Below are positions 36,284 through 45,958 of a stretch of DNA of 64,000 nt, one piece after another. The position numbers were made by a program, and so were the translations under genes. This DNA comes from Luteimonas vadosa (GTDB lineage: Bacteria > Pseudomonadota > Gammaproteobacteria > Xanthomonadales > Xanthomonadaceae). How positions within the stretch are numbered: the first letter of the stretch is position 1; every line of letters starts with the position of its first letter. The DNA lies in assembly GCF_039543545.1 (NCBI RefSeq), contig NZ_BAABJY010000001.1, forward strand, positions 806,001 through 870,000, read 5' to 3'. The notes beneath the pieces are model-generated. The model did not search any database. It had not been told where the DNA came from and saw only the letters and a program-made list of their open reading frames with translations.

Positions 36284-37195
36284 TCACGACCCTTGCGACG
36301 GGGTCTCGTCCACGGCTGCGGCCTCGTCCTGCACCTCGCCGCCGGTGGACGGGGGCAGGGTGGCGGGTGTCGCCGGCGGTGCCGGCGGCGCCGGCGCGGC
36401 CGCGGCCGGCATCCGGGCGATCGCGGCCAGCATCGCGGCGTCGGGCCGCGCATGGAGGCCTTGCAGGTAGCTTGCCAGGGCGCTGATTTCCTCGTCGGTC
36501 AGCGACTCGGCCACGGACGCCATGATGGCGAACTGGGTGCGGTCCCGCTCGCTGGTCTCGCCCGCGCGGTACTCCTGCAGGCGGCGCGCGCTGTACCAGG
36601 CCTGCTGCCCGGCGACGTGCGGGTAGGGCGGGCCGGGGTTGCCCGCGCCGTCCGGGCCGTGGCAGGCCATGCAGGCCGGGATGCCGCGGGCCACGTCGCC
36701 GCTGCGGAACAGCTTCTCGCCGACCTGGTAGAACTTCATGCCGGCGTAGGGGCCTTCGGCGATCTCGGTGTCGTCGGCGATGCCGGCGCCGGTTTCCTGG
36801 GTGGCGAAATAGGCGCCAAGGTCGCGCATGTCCTGCGCGCTCAGGGGGGCGGCATACGGCTGCATGATGGCGTTGACGCGCTCGCCGCTCTTGAACAGCG
36901 CCAGCTGGCGGGCAATGTAGCGCTCGCTGTGGCCGGCGATGCGCGGATAAATGGCGGGGTCGGTGCCGTTGCCATCCAGGCCGTGGCAGGCGGCGCAGGC
37001 GCCGGCCTTCGTCGCGCCGGCCTTCGGGTCGCCGGGATTGGCCTGGGCCAGCGCCGCGACCGCGTTGGCGTCCAGCGGCATGGTCTCGACGGGCTCGTTC
37101 TCCGGCAGCGGCATCACCGTGGTCTGGGCGTAGGCGACCGCACCGGCCACGAGGGCGGCGAAACCGGCGAAGGCGTAGGCGCGGGCATTGCGCAT
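36284..37195 (-). CDS. Diheme cytochrome c4
   Basis: The protein (about 303 aa) has a signal peptide or anchor (1-23) and two class I cytochrome c domains with heme-binding CAACH (near 67-71) and CMACH (near 174-178). Axial methionine candidates are in AIMQPY and FAIMASVAE. It should carry electrons in the periplasm from the bc1 complex to terminal oxidases such as the aa3 enzyme encoded near the left end. It is longer than usual for c4 (about 200 aa): an extra N-terminal Pro/Glu stretch (about 28-45) and a Pro/Ala-rich acidic tail (about 258-303) are present. A good sigma-70 promoter lies upstream. Confidence 0.93.
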   Translation of the reverse strand: MRNARAYAFAGFAALVAGAVAYAQTTVMPLPENEPVETMPLDANAVAALAQANPGDPKAGATKAGACAACHGLDGNGTDPAIYPRIAGHSERYIARQLALFKSGERVNAIMQPYAAPLSAQDMRDLGAYFATQETGAGIADDTEIAEGPYAGMKFYQVGEKLFRSGDVARGIPACMACHGPDGAGNPGPPYPHVAGQQAWYSARRLQEYRAGETSERDRTQFAIMASVAESLTDEEISALASYLQGLHARPDAAMLAAIARMPAAAAPAPPAPPATPATLPPSTGGEVQDEAAAVDETPSQGS

Positions 37196-37285
37196 TGCAT
37201 GGCTCCGAGGATCTGGGTGCGGCGGCAGGGGCCGTCGCCAAGGCGTGCGGTTGCGGTTCCGGCGGCGGCAGCCGCAGGGCCTGAA

Positions 37286-37314
37286 ATTATCGTTGCGGGC
37301 CGCGGGGCGGTCAA
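37286..37314 (-). promoter_or_regulatory. Sigma-70-type promoter of the cytochrome c4 gene
   Basis: On the minus strand TTGACC (37309-37314) and GATAAT (37286-37291) are spaced by exactly 17 bases, five of six matches each to the consensus. It would start transcription about 85 bases before the cytochrome ATG. This is the best promoter match noticed in the window. Confidence 0.65.
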
Positions 37315-37348
37315 ACGGGCGTGGCCGGGCGGGTTCGCGTGAGAAGCT

Positions 37349-37990
<642 letters not shown>

Positions 37991-38176
37991 CAGAGCGTCG
38001 AGAAAGCGCACACGTGCGCGTGATTCAAGTTGCAAGTCCGATCCATCCCCGAACTTGCCGCGCCCTATCGATCGTTTGCTCGCCTGCCTCTTCGAGGTGG
38101 ACATCCATGACGCAACCGCTTCATCGGGTGCAGGACGATCGGCCTGGACCGATGCACCGGACCACGGCGACCTGGT

Positions 38177-38413
38177 TCACTCGTCGAGATCGTCTCCACC
38201 TGGCACCCCTTCCTGCCACTCGACGACAATCGCGCGTGCGCGCAACGCTTCGCTCTCCGGCACGCAGACACTGACCAGTCCGTGCACCGGGAGTTCGCCG
38301 AGCCCGCCCTGCAGGTGTTCGCCACGGATGTAGCTCGGGATGCCCGCATCTTCCAGCAGATGCTTGATCAGATGGGCGTCGGTGGCGTGCGCAGCGTCGT
38401 ACACCGGCACCAT
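38177..38413 (-). CDS. Small DUF2007-type protein
   Basis: The 78-aa product begins MVPVYDAAHATDAHLIKHLLEDAGIPSYIRGEHLQGGLGELP and ends in acidic residues. The pattern of a short ferredoxin-like fold with LLEDAGIPSYI and VSVCVPESEALRARAIV matches DUF2007 (putative signal-transducing proteins related to PII-like folds). Function is unknown. The ATG at 38413 precedes the conserved part; longer readings are low-complexity. It lies alone between engB and gshA, on the opposite strand to both. Confidence 0.8.
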   Translation of the reverse strand: MVPVYDAAHATDAHLIKHLLEDAGIPSYIRGEHLQGGLGELPVHGLVSVCVPESEALRARAIVVEWQEGVPGGDDLDE

Positions 38414-38576
38414 GGCCTGTCTCCAATCGTGGCGACTGGGCGGCCGCCGGTGGATGAAACAGAACACAGCCGTGCCGATCCGGCAATGCCCCGGTCGCGG
38501 CGCGCGGCTATGATGCCGCATTGCGAAGCAAGGCCCGTGCCCGCAGATCGTCCCCCACTTCCCCCGAGCGATCGCC

Positions 38577-39941
38577 ATGTCCAGCCCCAGCCACGTCGCC
38601 GATACCCCGATCACCGATCGCGACCAGCTCGTGGCGTACGTGGCCGCGGGCGAGAAGCCGAAGGCAGACTGGCGCATCGGTACCGAGCACGAGAAGTTCG
38701 GCTTCCGCCTCGACGACCTGCGGCCGCCGGGATTCGATGGCGAGCGCGGCATCGAGGCGTTGCTGACGGGACTGACGCGATTCGGCTGGGAGCCGGTGAC
38801 CGAGCACGGCCGCACCATCGCCCTGCACAAGAACGGCGCGTCGGTGACGCTCGAGCCTGCCGGTCAGCTGGAACTGTCCGGCGCGATGCTGGAGAGCATC
38901 CACCAGACCTGCAGCGAGGTCGGTTCGCACCTGTACGAGGTCAAGACCGTCGCCGACGAGCTGCGGCTGGGTTTCCTGGGCATGGGCTTCCAGCCCAAGT
39001 GGCGTCGCGAGGACATGCCGTGGATGCCCAAGGGCCGCTACAAGATCATGCGCGCCTACATGCCCAGGGTCGGCGCGCTCGGCCTGGACATGATGACCCG
39101 CACCTGCACCGTGCAGGTCAACCTCGACTTCGCGTCCGAGGCCGACATGGTGAAGAAGTTCCGGGTGTCGCTGGCGCTGCAGCCGGTGGCGACCGCGCTG
39201 TTCGCCGACTCGCCGTTCACCGAAGGCAAGCCCAACGGATACCTCAGCTACCGCTCGCACATCTGGACCGACACGGACGCCGACCGCACCGGCATGCTCG
39301 ACTTCGTGTTCGAGGACGGCTTCGGCTACGAGCGCTACGTCGACTACATCCTCGACGTGCCGATGTACTTCAGCTACCGCGACGGCACCTACGTTGATGC
39401 CAGCGGGCAGAGCTTCCGCGACTTCATGCAGGGCCGGCTGCCGGCGCTGCCCGGCGCGTTGCCCACCCTGCGGGACTGGTCGGACCACATGACCACGGCC
39501 TTCCCCGAAGTGCGCATGAAGCAGTACCTGGAGATGCGTGGCGCGGACGGCGGGCCGTGGAACCGGCTGTGCGCGTTGCCGGCGTTCTGGACCGGGCTGC
39601 TCTACGACGATGCCGCGCTCGATGCCGCCTGGGACCTGGTGAAGGATTTCAGCATGGCCGAGCGCAACCAGCTGCGCGACGGCGTGCCGCGGCTGGCGCT
39701 GAAGACGCCGTTCCGCGACGGCACGCTGCGGGACCTCGCCCTGGAGGCGCTGAAGATTTCCGCCGCCGGCCTGCAGCGCCGCAACCGGCTCAGTGCGCAC
39801 GGCAGCGACGAGCGCCACTTCCTCACCCCGCTGATCGAGTTCGCCGAGGCCAACGAAAGTCCCGCCGAGCGCAAGCTGGCGCTGTTCCACGGCCAGTGGG
39901 GCGGCGACATCGACCGCGTGTTCCACGAGTTCGCCTACTGA
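38577..39941 (+). CDS. gshA: Glutamate-cysteine ligase (GCS2 / plant-type)
   Basis: This enzyme (454 aa) makes gamma-glutamylcysteine, the first step of glutathione synthesis. It matches the alpha/beta-proteobacterial and plant type of the ligase found also in xanthomonads, not the Escherichia coli GshA: WRIGTEHEKFGF, LEPAGQLELSGAM, GFQPKWRREDMPWMPKGRYKIM, TCTVQVNLDF, and YLEMRGADGGPWNRLCALPAFW are visible. Glutathione from this pathway is the cofactor of the formaldehyde detoxification genes at 44635-46810. The start follows conserved spacing; ppc lies 95 bases downstream. Confidence 0.95.
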   Translation: MSSPSHVADTPITDRDQLVAYVAAGEKPKADWRIGTEHEKFGFRLDDLRPPGFDGERGIEALLTGLTRFGWEPVTEHGRTIALHKNGASVTLEPAGQLELSGAMLESIHQTCSEVGSHLYEVKTVADELRLGFLGMGFQPKWRREDMPWMPKGRYKIMRAYMPRVGALGLDMMTRTCTVQVNLDFASEADMVKKFRVSLALQPVATALFADSPFTEGKPNGYLSYRSHIWTDTDADRTGMLDFVFEDGFGYERYVDYILDVPMYFSYRDGTYVDASGQSFRDFMQGRLPALPGALPTLRDWSDHMTTAFPEVRMKQYLEMRGADGGPWNRLCALPAFWTGLLYDDAALDAAWDLVKDFSMAERNQLRDGVPRLALKTPFRDGTLRDLALEALKISAAGLQRRNRLSAHGSDERHFLTPLIEFAEANESPAERKLALFHGQWGGDIDRVFHEFAY

Positions 39942-40036
39942 TCGACGCGCCTCCGGGCGGGGCGGCCTGCCATCCCGCGTTGCGTCCGGCCGGCCGGGCC
40001 GTTGGTAACGACCCGCGTTCCGATAGGCTATCGCGC

Positions 40037-42772
40037 ATGACCGACACCGCCGCCCCCGCCGACGACCACGACCCGCTGCGCGACGACCTTGCGTTCGCGA
40101 AGACCGATGACCTGCTGCGCGACGACGTGCGCGTGCTCGGCGCGCTGGTCGGCGACATGCTCGCCGAACAGCTGTCGCCAGATTTCCTTGCCCGGGTCGA
40201 GGCGCTGCGCCGCGCGGCCATCCTGCGCCGCGAACAGGGCGAGGCGCCCGATGCGCTGGCCGCCGAACTGGCACAGGTGCCGCTGGCGGATGCCGACGCG
40301 CTGGTACGTGCCTTCGCCGCCTATTTCGGGGCCACCAACATCGCCGAGCGCGTGCATCGCATCCGCCGTCGCCGCGACTACCAGCGTGCCGGCGGCGCCC
40401 CGCAGCCTGGCGGGCTGGAGGCGACCCTGCGCGCGCTGCAGGCCGATGGCGTGGGGTACGAGGACGTGGCGGCGTTGCTGCCGCGCCTGCACATCGAACC
40501 GGTGTTCACCGCGCACCCCACCGAGGCCGTGCGCCGCGTGCTGCTGGAGAAAGAGCACGAGATCGTGCGCCGGCTGGTGGCCGACATCGACCGCACCCGC
40601 ACGCCCGCCGAGCGCGACTCGGACCTCGAGCGCATCCGCCTGGCGCTCACCGCGACCTGGCAGACCTCGGAAACCCCGCCGACCCGGCCGACCGTCGCCG
40701 ACGAGCGCGACCACGTCGGTTTCTACCTGGGCGAGGTGCTGTACCGGGTGCTGCCGGTGTTCCATGAGACCTTCGCCGCCGCCATCGAACGCGTGTACGG
40801 CGAACGCCCCACGCTGCCGCCCCTGCTGCGCTTCGGCACCTGGGTCGGCGGCGACATGGACGGCAACCCCAACGTCGGCGCCGGCACCATCCTCGCCGCG
40901 CTGTCGGCGCAGCGCGCACAGGTGCTGCGCAACTACCGGGTCGACCTCCGCCGACTGGCCGGGGTGCTGACCCAGACCCGCGAGCGCGTCGGCATCGACG
41001 ACGCGATCGATGCGCGGATCGAGGCGTATCGCGCCAGCCTGCCGGACCCGCCGCCGCCCAACCCGCGCCAGGCCGACATGCCGTACCGGCAACTGCTGGA
41101 ACTGGTGATCACGCGCCTGCGCGCTACCGGGGACGGGCACGAGGCGGGCTACGACGGCCCCGCCGCGATGCTGGCGGACCTGTCGGCGATCGACGCCAGC
41201 CTGTCGCGCCATCGCGGTGAACACGCCGGCCGGTTCGCGCTGCGCCGGATCATGCGCCGGTTGCAGGCGTTCGGCTTCCACCTGGCGGCGCTCGACCTGC
41301 GGCAGGATTCGGCCTGGCACGACGAAGCCCTGGGCGTGATCGACGGCGACCCCGGTTGGGCCGATCGCGACGTGTCGGCCCGCGTCGAGCGCTTGCATGC
41401 GCTGGTCGCCGGCGATCCCGCGCGCGGGGTGGTCGACGACGACGGCATCGCCCGATCCACGCTGGACGTCTTCCGTGCCGTGGTCGAGGCCCGCCGCCGC
41501 TTCGGGCGCGACGCGATCGGGCCGTACATCGTCAGCATGAGCCGCAGCGCCGCCGATGCGCTCGCGGTGCTCGCCCTGGCGCGGCTGGCCGGTTGCGTCG
41601 AGGACGGCCAGGTACCGCTGGACGTGGCGCCGCTGTTCGAAACCGTGGCCGACCTGGAGGCCGCGCCGGCGGTGATGCGCGCACTCTTCGACGATCCCGC
41701 GTACCGCGTCCACCTGCGCGCGCGCGGCGATCGCCAGACCGTGATGCTCGGGTATTCCGACAGCGCCAAGGATGGCGGCCTGCTCGCCTCGCGCTGGGCA
41801 CTGCAGCGCACCCAGGTCGCGCTGACCGCGCTGGCGCAGGCCTCGGGCGTGCGCATCGCGTTCTTCCATGGCCGTGGCGGCTCGGTCAGCCGTGGCGGCG
41901 GCAAGACCGAACGCGCCATCCTCGCCGCGCCGCGCGGTTCGGTGGCCGGGACCCTGCGCGTCACCGAGCAGGGCGAGGTCATCCATCGCAAATACGGGAT
42001 CCGCGCCCTGGCACTGCGCAACCTGGAGCAGACCACCGGGGCCGTGCTGCGCGCCAGCCTGCGGCCGCGGCCCGTGGATGCGCGCGAGGACCGCTGGCGC
42101 GAGATCGGGGCCGAACTGGCCGGCGTCGCCCGCGAGCGCTATCGCGCCCTGGTCTACGACGATCCGCGCTTCGACGACTATTTCCGCACCGCGACGCCGA
42201 TCGACCTGATCGAGCGCCTGCAGATCGGCTCGCGTCCGTCGCGGCGGCGCGAGGGCGGCATCGCCAACCTGCGCGCGATCCCGTGGGTGTTCGCGTGGTC
42301 GCAGAATCGCTCGGCGCTGACCGCGTGGTACGGCGTCGGCCATGCGCTCCGGCATGGCATCGAGCGGCATGGACGGGAGGCGATGGCGGAGATGGCGCGC
42401 GACTGGCCGTTCTTCGGCACCCTGCTCGACGACATGGAGATGGCGCTCGCCAAGTCCGACATCGGCATCTTCGAGCGTTACTCGCGCCTGTCGGGCGACC
42501 TGCACGATGCCCTGTTCCCCGGCATCGCCGCTGCGCACCGGGACACGCGCGACGCCGTGCTCGCCCTGCGCGACGAGCAGGACCTGCTGAGCCACGACCC
42601 GCGCCTGCGGCTGTCGATCCGCCTGCGCAACCCCTACGTGGACCCGATCAGCCTGCTGCAGGTGGAGCTGCTGCGCCGATGGCGCGAGGACGGTCGCCAG
42701 GACGACGCCACGTTGCGGGCGCTGATGGCAACCGTCAACGGCATCGCGGCCGGCATCCAGAACACCGGCTGA
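40037..42772 (+). CDS. ppc: Phosphoenolpyruvate carboxylase
   Basis: PEP carboxylase (911 aa) fixes bicarbonate onto phosphoenolpyruvate to give oxaloacetate for the citric acid cycle. The catalytic histidine lies in VFTAHPTEAVRR, the substrate loops include GSRPSRRREGGIANLRAIPWVFAWSQ, the lysine region is MLGYSDSAKDGG, and FHGRGGSVSRGGGKTERAIL forms the glycine-rich active-site loop. The C-terminus ends in INGIAAGIQNTG, typical of the bacterial enzyme. The ATG at 40037 lies within a short inverted repeat region (CGATAGGCTATCG) that includes a possible -10 sequence. Confidence 0.97.
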   Translation: MTDTAAPADDHDPLRDDLAFAKTDDLLRDDVRVLGALVGDMLAEQLSPDFLARVEALRRAAILRREQGEAPDALAAELAQVPLADADALVRAFAAYFGATNIAERVHRIRRRRDYQRAGGAPQPGGLEATLRALQADGVGYEDVAALLPRLHIEPVFTAHPTEAVRRVLLEKEHEIVRRLVADIDRTRTPAERDSDLERIRLALTATWQTSETPPTRPTVADERDHVGFYLGEVLYRVLPVFHETFAAAIERVYGERPTLPPLLRFGTWVGGDMDGNPNVGAGTILAALSAQRAQVLRNYRVDLRRLAGVLTQTRERVGIDDAIDARIEAYRASLPDPPPPNPRQADMPYRQLLELVITRLRATGDGHEAGYDGPAAMLADLSAIDASLSRHRGEHAGRFALRRIMRRLQAFGFHLAALDLRQDSAWHDEALGVIDGDPGWADRDVSARVERLHALVAGDPARGVVDDDGIARSTLDVFRAVVEARRRFGRDAIGPYIVSMSRSAADALAVLALARLAGCVEDGQVPLDVAPLFETVADLEAAPAVMRALFDDPAYRVHLRARGDRQTVMLGYSDSAKDGGLLASRWALQRTQVALTALAQASGVRIAFFHGRGGSVSRGGGKTERAILAAPRGSVAGTLRVTEQGEVIHRKYGIRALALRNLEQTTGAVLRASLRPRPVDAREDRWREIGAELAGVARERYRALVYDDPRFDDYFRTATPIDLIERLQIGSRPSRRREGGIANLRAIPWVFAWSQNRSALTAWYGVGHALRHGIERHGREAMAEMARDWPFFGTLLDDMEMALAKSDIGIFERYSRLSGDLHDALFPGIAAAHRDTRDAVLALRDEQDLLSHDPRLRLSIRLRNPYVDPISLLQVELLRRWREDGRQDDATLRALMATVNGIAAGIQNTG

Positions 42773-42817
42773 GGGCGCTCGCCGGCCGCGTGCAGCGCAA
42801 ACGCGCCGGTCGGGCCG

Positions 42818-44491
42818 CTAGTACCGGGACGCCACCAGGGGGGCGTCGGCCCACTGCCAGGCCTCGGCGTAGGCGGCCATGCTCTCGCTGGCCGCGCTCG
42901 CGTCGCCCGAGGCGCGCTGCGCCTGCGCCAGCCCGTACAACGACCAGCCGTTGCGCGGATAGGCCCGGAGATCCTCCGCGTACGCGTCGGCAGCCTCCCG
43001 GGCGCGACCGGCGTCCAGCAGGGCCGCGCCCAGGTAGGGCCGGACCGGAAGCGGCCAGTCGGCCGGCTCGTTGTAGCGCAGCGCGTCCTCGGCGCGTGCG
43101 GCCTCGCGCAGTGCCGCGATGCCGGCTTCGCGCTCGCGCCGCGCCAGCGCCAGCTCCCCGCGCAGCATCGCGGAGGCGACCGCCAGCACCTTGTCGGCGC
43201 CGTTGATGTCCCACAGCACGAGGGCCTCCATCGCCGGGTCGCGGGCGACCGCTTCGAGTGCGGACAGCTCGCGGGCCGCGGCTGCGTGGTCGCCCGTGCG
43301 GGTGGCCGCCATCCCGCGCGCGAAATGCCAGATCGCGGTCGGATAGGGCAGGGTCGAGGGCGGGGCGGCCTGGGACAGGATCCAGTCCCAGTCGCCGAAG
43401 CGCACCCGCGCCATCAAGGGCGCGACGATGAATTGCTGCATGAAATTGAGCGCTTCAAGCTGGTCGTGGTCGGCCCGGGCCGCCGTCTGCCGCGCGGCCT
43501 CCAGCGCCAGCGTGCGCGAACCGGTCAGCGACGCGGTCATCGCCGCGAAATGCCAGTTGTGCGGCACGTAGCCCAGCGGATAGACGCCGTTGCTGCCGCC
43601 GCACACGGCGAGGAAGGCCTTGTCGGCGGTGGTGGCGGCGAAGTTGGTCAGGGTCGCGTCGTGGTAGCGGCCGATGCGGATGTAGGTATGCGCCGGCATG
43701 TGCACCAGGTGCCCGGACCCGGGCGCGAGCGCGGCGATGGCGTCGGCGTAGGGCTCGGCGCGGCCCGGGTCGTTGGAGGCCTCGGTGGCGTGGATGTAGT
43801 AGTGCATCGCGCCGACATGCCGCGGGTTGCGCCGGAGCACGCGCTCGAGCGTGGCCAGGATTTCCGGGGTGTGCTCGGTCGGCGCGCCGTCTTTTGTCCA
43901 GTACGCCCACGGCGAGAGGTCCATGCGCGCCTCGGCGTGCAGGGTGGCGATGTCGTCATCGTCGGCGAAGGCCGCGGCGGCGGCCCGCATCGCATCGGCG
44001 TAGGCGACATCCAGCGCGCTCCGGTCCTCCGGCGCGGGAGCGGCGTAGCGCAGCACCAGCGCGTCGATCAACGCGCGGTCCGCGGGCCGCGCGGTCGCCG
44101 ACAGCGCCTGGGCCTGGCGGGCGAGCCGGGTCGCTTCCGCCGCGAGCGCCGGATCCATCGGCAGGTTGATGTTCGGCCCGAGCACCAGCGCCTGGCCCCA
44201 GGCGCAGGCCGCGCAGGCGGGATCCAGCCGCGCGGCCTCAGCGAACGCCCGGCCCGCGGCCTCGTGGTTGAAGCCGTAGGCCAGTCGCAGCCCTTGGTCG
44301 AAATACCGCTGGGCCGCCGGGACGGGGGTCCCGATGTCGCGGTGCAGGTCGCCGAAGGTCTCGAACAACGGCGGCGCGGCGGATGGCACCACGGTGGTGG
44401 CCGGTACCGCGCCGCGGGGCTGCGGTGCCTCGCAGGTCGACAGGCACAGGACCAGGGCGGCGGACAGGGGAAGGGAGCGGCGGAGTTGCAT
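42818..44491 (-). CDS. TPR-containing exported protein
   Basis: The product (557 aa) has an N-terminal export signal (1-21) ending in LCLSTCE, a weak lipobox, so it could be a lipoprotein. The rest is helical with TPR-like repeats: FDQGLRLAYGFNHEAAGRAFAEAARLDPACAAC, GHLVHMPAHTYIRIGRYHDA, and a C-terminal LRAYPRNGWSLYGLAQAQRASGD. Several Cys and His residues in the first repeat (CAACAWGQAL) are noted but no heme motif is present. Relatives are annotated only as tetratricopeptide proteins; function is unknown. It is divergent from the formaldehyde dehydrogenase gene. Confidence 0.85.
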   Translation of the reverse strand: MQLRRSLPLSAALVLCLSTCEAPQPRGAVPATTVVPSAAPPLFETFGDLHRDIGTPVPAAQRYFDQGLRLAYGFNHEAAGRAFAEAARLDPACAACAWGQALVLGPNINLPMDPALAAEATRLARQAQALSATARPADRALIDALVLRYAAPAPEDRSALDVAYADAMRAAAAAFADDDDIATLHAEARMDLSPWAYWTKDGAPTEHTPEILATLERVLRRNPRHVGAMHYYIHATEASNDPGRAEPYADAIAALAPGSGHLVHMPAHTYIRIGRYHDATLTNFAATTADKAFLAVCGGSNGVYPLGYVPHNWHFAAMTASLTGSRTLALEAARQTAARADHDQLEALNFMQQFIVAPLMARVRFGDWDWILSQAAPPSTLPYPTAIWHFARGMAATRTGDHAAAARELSALEAVARDPAMEALVLWDINGADKVLAVASAMLRGELALARREREAGIAALREAARAEDALRYNEPADWPLPVRPYLGAALLDAGRAREAADAYAEDLRAYPRNGWSLYGLAQAQRASGDASAASESMAAYAEAWQWADAPLVASRY

Positions 44492-44634
44492 GGCCTTTCT
44501 CCTCGCAGGTTGCCGGAGGTGCTTCGTGGCAACGCATGCGGCGGCGTGGACCGGTCAGGGGCGCCGGGCCGGGGCGCCATGACGCCCGCGGCGGCCTCGC
44601 GCCATACTGGGAAGCCCGAATCCCGGAGCGATCC

Positions 44635-45744
44635 ATGAAGTCACGTGCCGCCGTCGCCTTCGAGGCCGGAAAGCCCCTTGAAATCGTCGAGATCGACGTC
44701 GAACCGCCCAGGGCCGGCGAAGTGCTGGTCAGGATCCACGCCACCGGCGTCTGCCACACCGACGCCTTCACGCTCAGTGGCGACGACCCGGAGGGCATCT
44801 TCCCCTCGGTGCTCGGGCACGAGGGCGGCGGGGTGGTGGTCGAGGTCGGCGAAGGAGTCGCCAGCGTCAAGCCGGGCGACCACGTCATCCCGCTGTACAC
44901 GGCCGAATGCCGGCAGTGCAAGTTCTGCAAGTCGGGCAAGACCAACCTGTGCCAGGCGGTGCGCGCCACCCAGGGCAAGGGCCTGATGCCCGACGGCACC
45001 ACGCGGTTCTCGTACCAGGGAAAACCCATCCACCACTACATGGGTTGCAGCACCTTCAGCGAATACACCGTGGTGCCGGAGATCTCGCTGGCCGTGGTGA
45101 ACCCGGAGGCGGCGCTGGAGAAGGTGTGCCTGCTGGGCTGCGGCGTCACCACCGGCATCGGTGCCGTGCACAACACGGCCAAGGTGCAGCCCGGCGACAG
45201 CGTGGCGGTGTTCGGACTCGGCGGCATCGGGCTGGCGGTGATCCAGGGCGCGAAGCAGGCGAAGGCCGGACGCATCCTGGCCATCGACACCAACCCCGGG
45301 AAGTTCGAGCTGGCCCGGTCGATGGGCGCGACCGACTGCGTCAACCCCAAGGATCACGACAAGCCGATCCAGGACGTCATCGTCGAGATGACCGACGGCG
45401 GCGTCGACTACAGCTTCGAATGCATCGGCAACGTCGACGTGATGCGCGCGGCGCTGGAGTGCTGCCACAAGGGCTGGGGCGAGAGCGTCATCATCGGCGT
45501 CGCCGGCGCCGGGCAGGAGATCCGCACGCGGCCGTTCCAGCTGGTGACCGGCCGCGTCTGGCGCGGCACCGCCTTCGGCGGCGTGCGCGGTCGCACCGAA
45601 TTGCCGGGCATGGTCGAGCAGTCGATGCGCGGCGAGATCGACCTCGATCCCTTCATCACCCACACCCTGCCGCTGGAGCGCATCAACGAGGCCTTCGAGC
45701 TGATGCATGAAGGCAAGTCGATCCGCACGGTGATCCATTTCTGA
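44635..45744 (+). CDS. frmA: S-(hydroxymethyl)glutathione dehydrogenase (class III alcohol dehydrogenase)
   Basis: This zinc-dependent enzyme (369 aa) oxidises S-hydroxymethylglutathione, formed from formaldehyde and glutathione, to S-formylglutathione. Catalytic zinc ligands are in ATGVCHTDAF and GHEGGGVV; structural zinc cysteines are in CRQCKFCKSGKTNLC. The cofactor motif FGLGGIGLAVIQGAKQAKA and the class III signature segments GMMPDGTTRF-like (GLMPDGTTRFSYQG) and CIGNVDVMRAALECCHKGWGES are present. The partner hydrolase follows on the same strand, separated by a repeat-rich gap. Confidence 0.97.
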   Translation: MKSRAAVAFEAGKPLEIVEIDVEPPRAGEVLVRIHATGVCHTDAFTLSGDDPEGIFPSVLGHEGGGVVVEVGEGVASVKPGDHVIPLYTAECRQCKFCKSGKTNLCQAVRATQGKGLMPDGTTRFSYQGKPIHHYMGCSTFSEYTVVPEISLAVVNPEAALEKVCLLGCGVTTGIGAVHNTAKVQPGDSVAVFGLGGIGLAVIQGAKQAKAGRILAIDTNPGKFELARSMGATDCVNPKDHDKPIQDVIVEMTDGGVDYSFECIGNVDVMRAALECCHKGWGESVIIGVAGAGQEIRTRPFQLVTGRVWRGTAFGGVRGRTELPGMVEQSMRGEIDLDPFITHTLPLERINEAFELMHEGKSIRTVIHF

Positions 45745-45747
45745 CCT

Positions 45748-45930
45748 CCCCTTCTCCCGCCTGCGGGAGAAGGGGACGCGAAGGGCCGGATGAGGGCGCT
45801 TCTACCGACGCACTCTTTCCCCGCCCTCCGCTTCGCGCCCCGGCCCTCGCGCAAAACGTCCTGGCGTTCCGTGACGCACGAACCGGTGGTTCGCAAACGC
45901 CTCCCCTCACCCCGCACGCCGGAGAGGGGC
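45748..45930. repeat. Intergenic inverted-repeat element between frmA and fghA
   Basis: A perfect 13-bp inverted repeat with a 2-base loop (CCCCTTCTCCCGC at 45748-45760, mirrored at 45763-45775) is followed by a pyrimidine-rich tract and a second, looser pair CCCCTC (45904-45909) / GAGGGG (45925-45930). This layout resembles the dispersed palindromic intergenic units common in this bacterial group. It may also terminate or stabilise the frmA transcript. Only one copy is seen in the window. Confidence 0.6.
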
Positions 45931-45958
45931 CAATCCACAGCAATCGATCGGAATCCAC

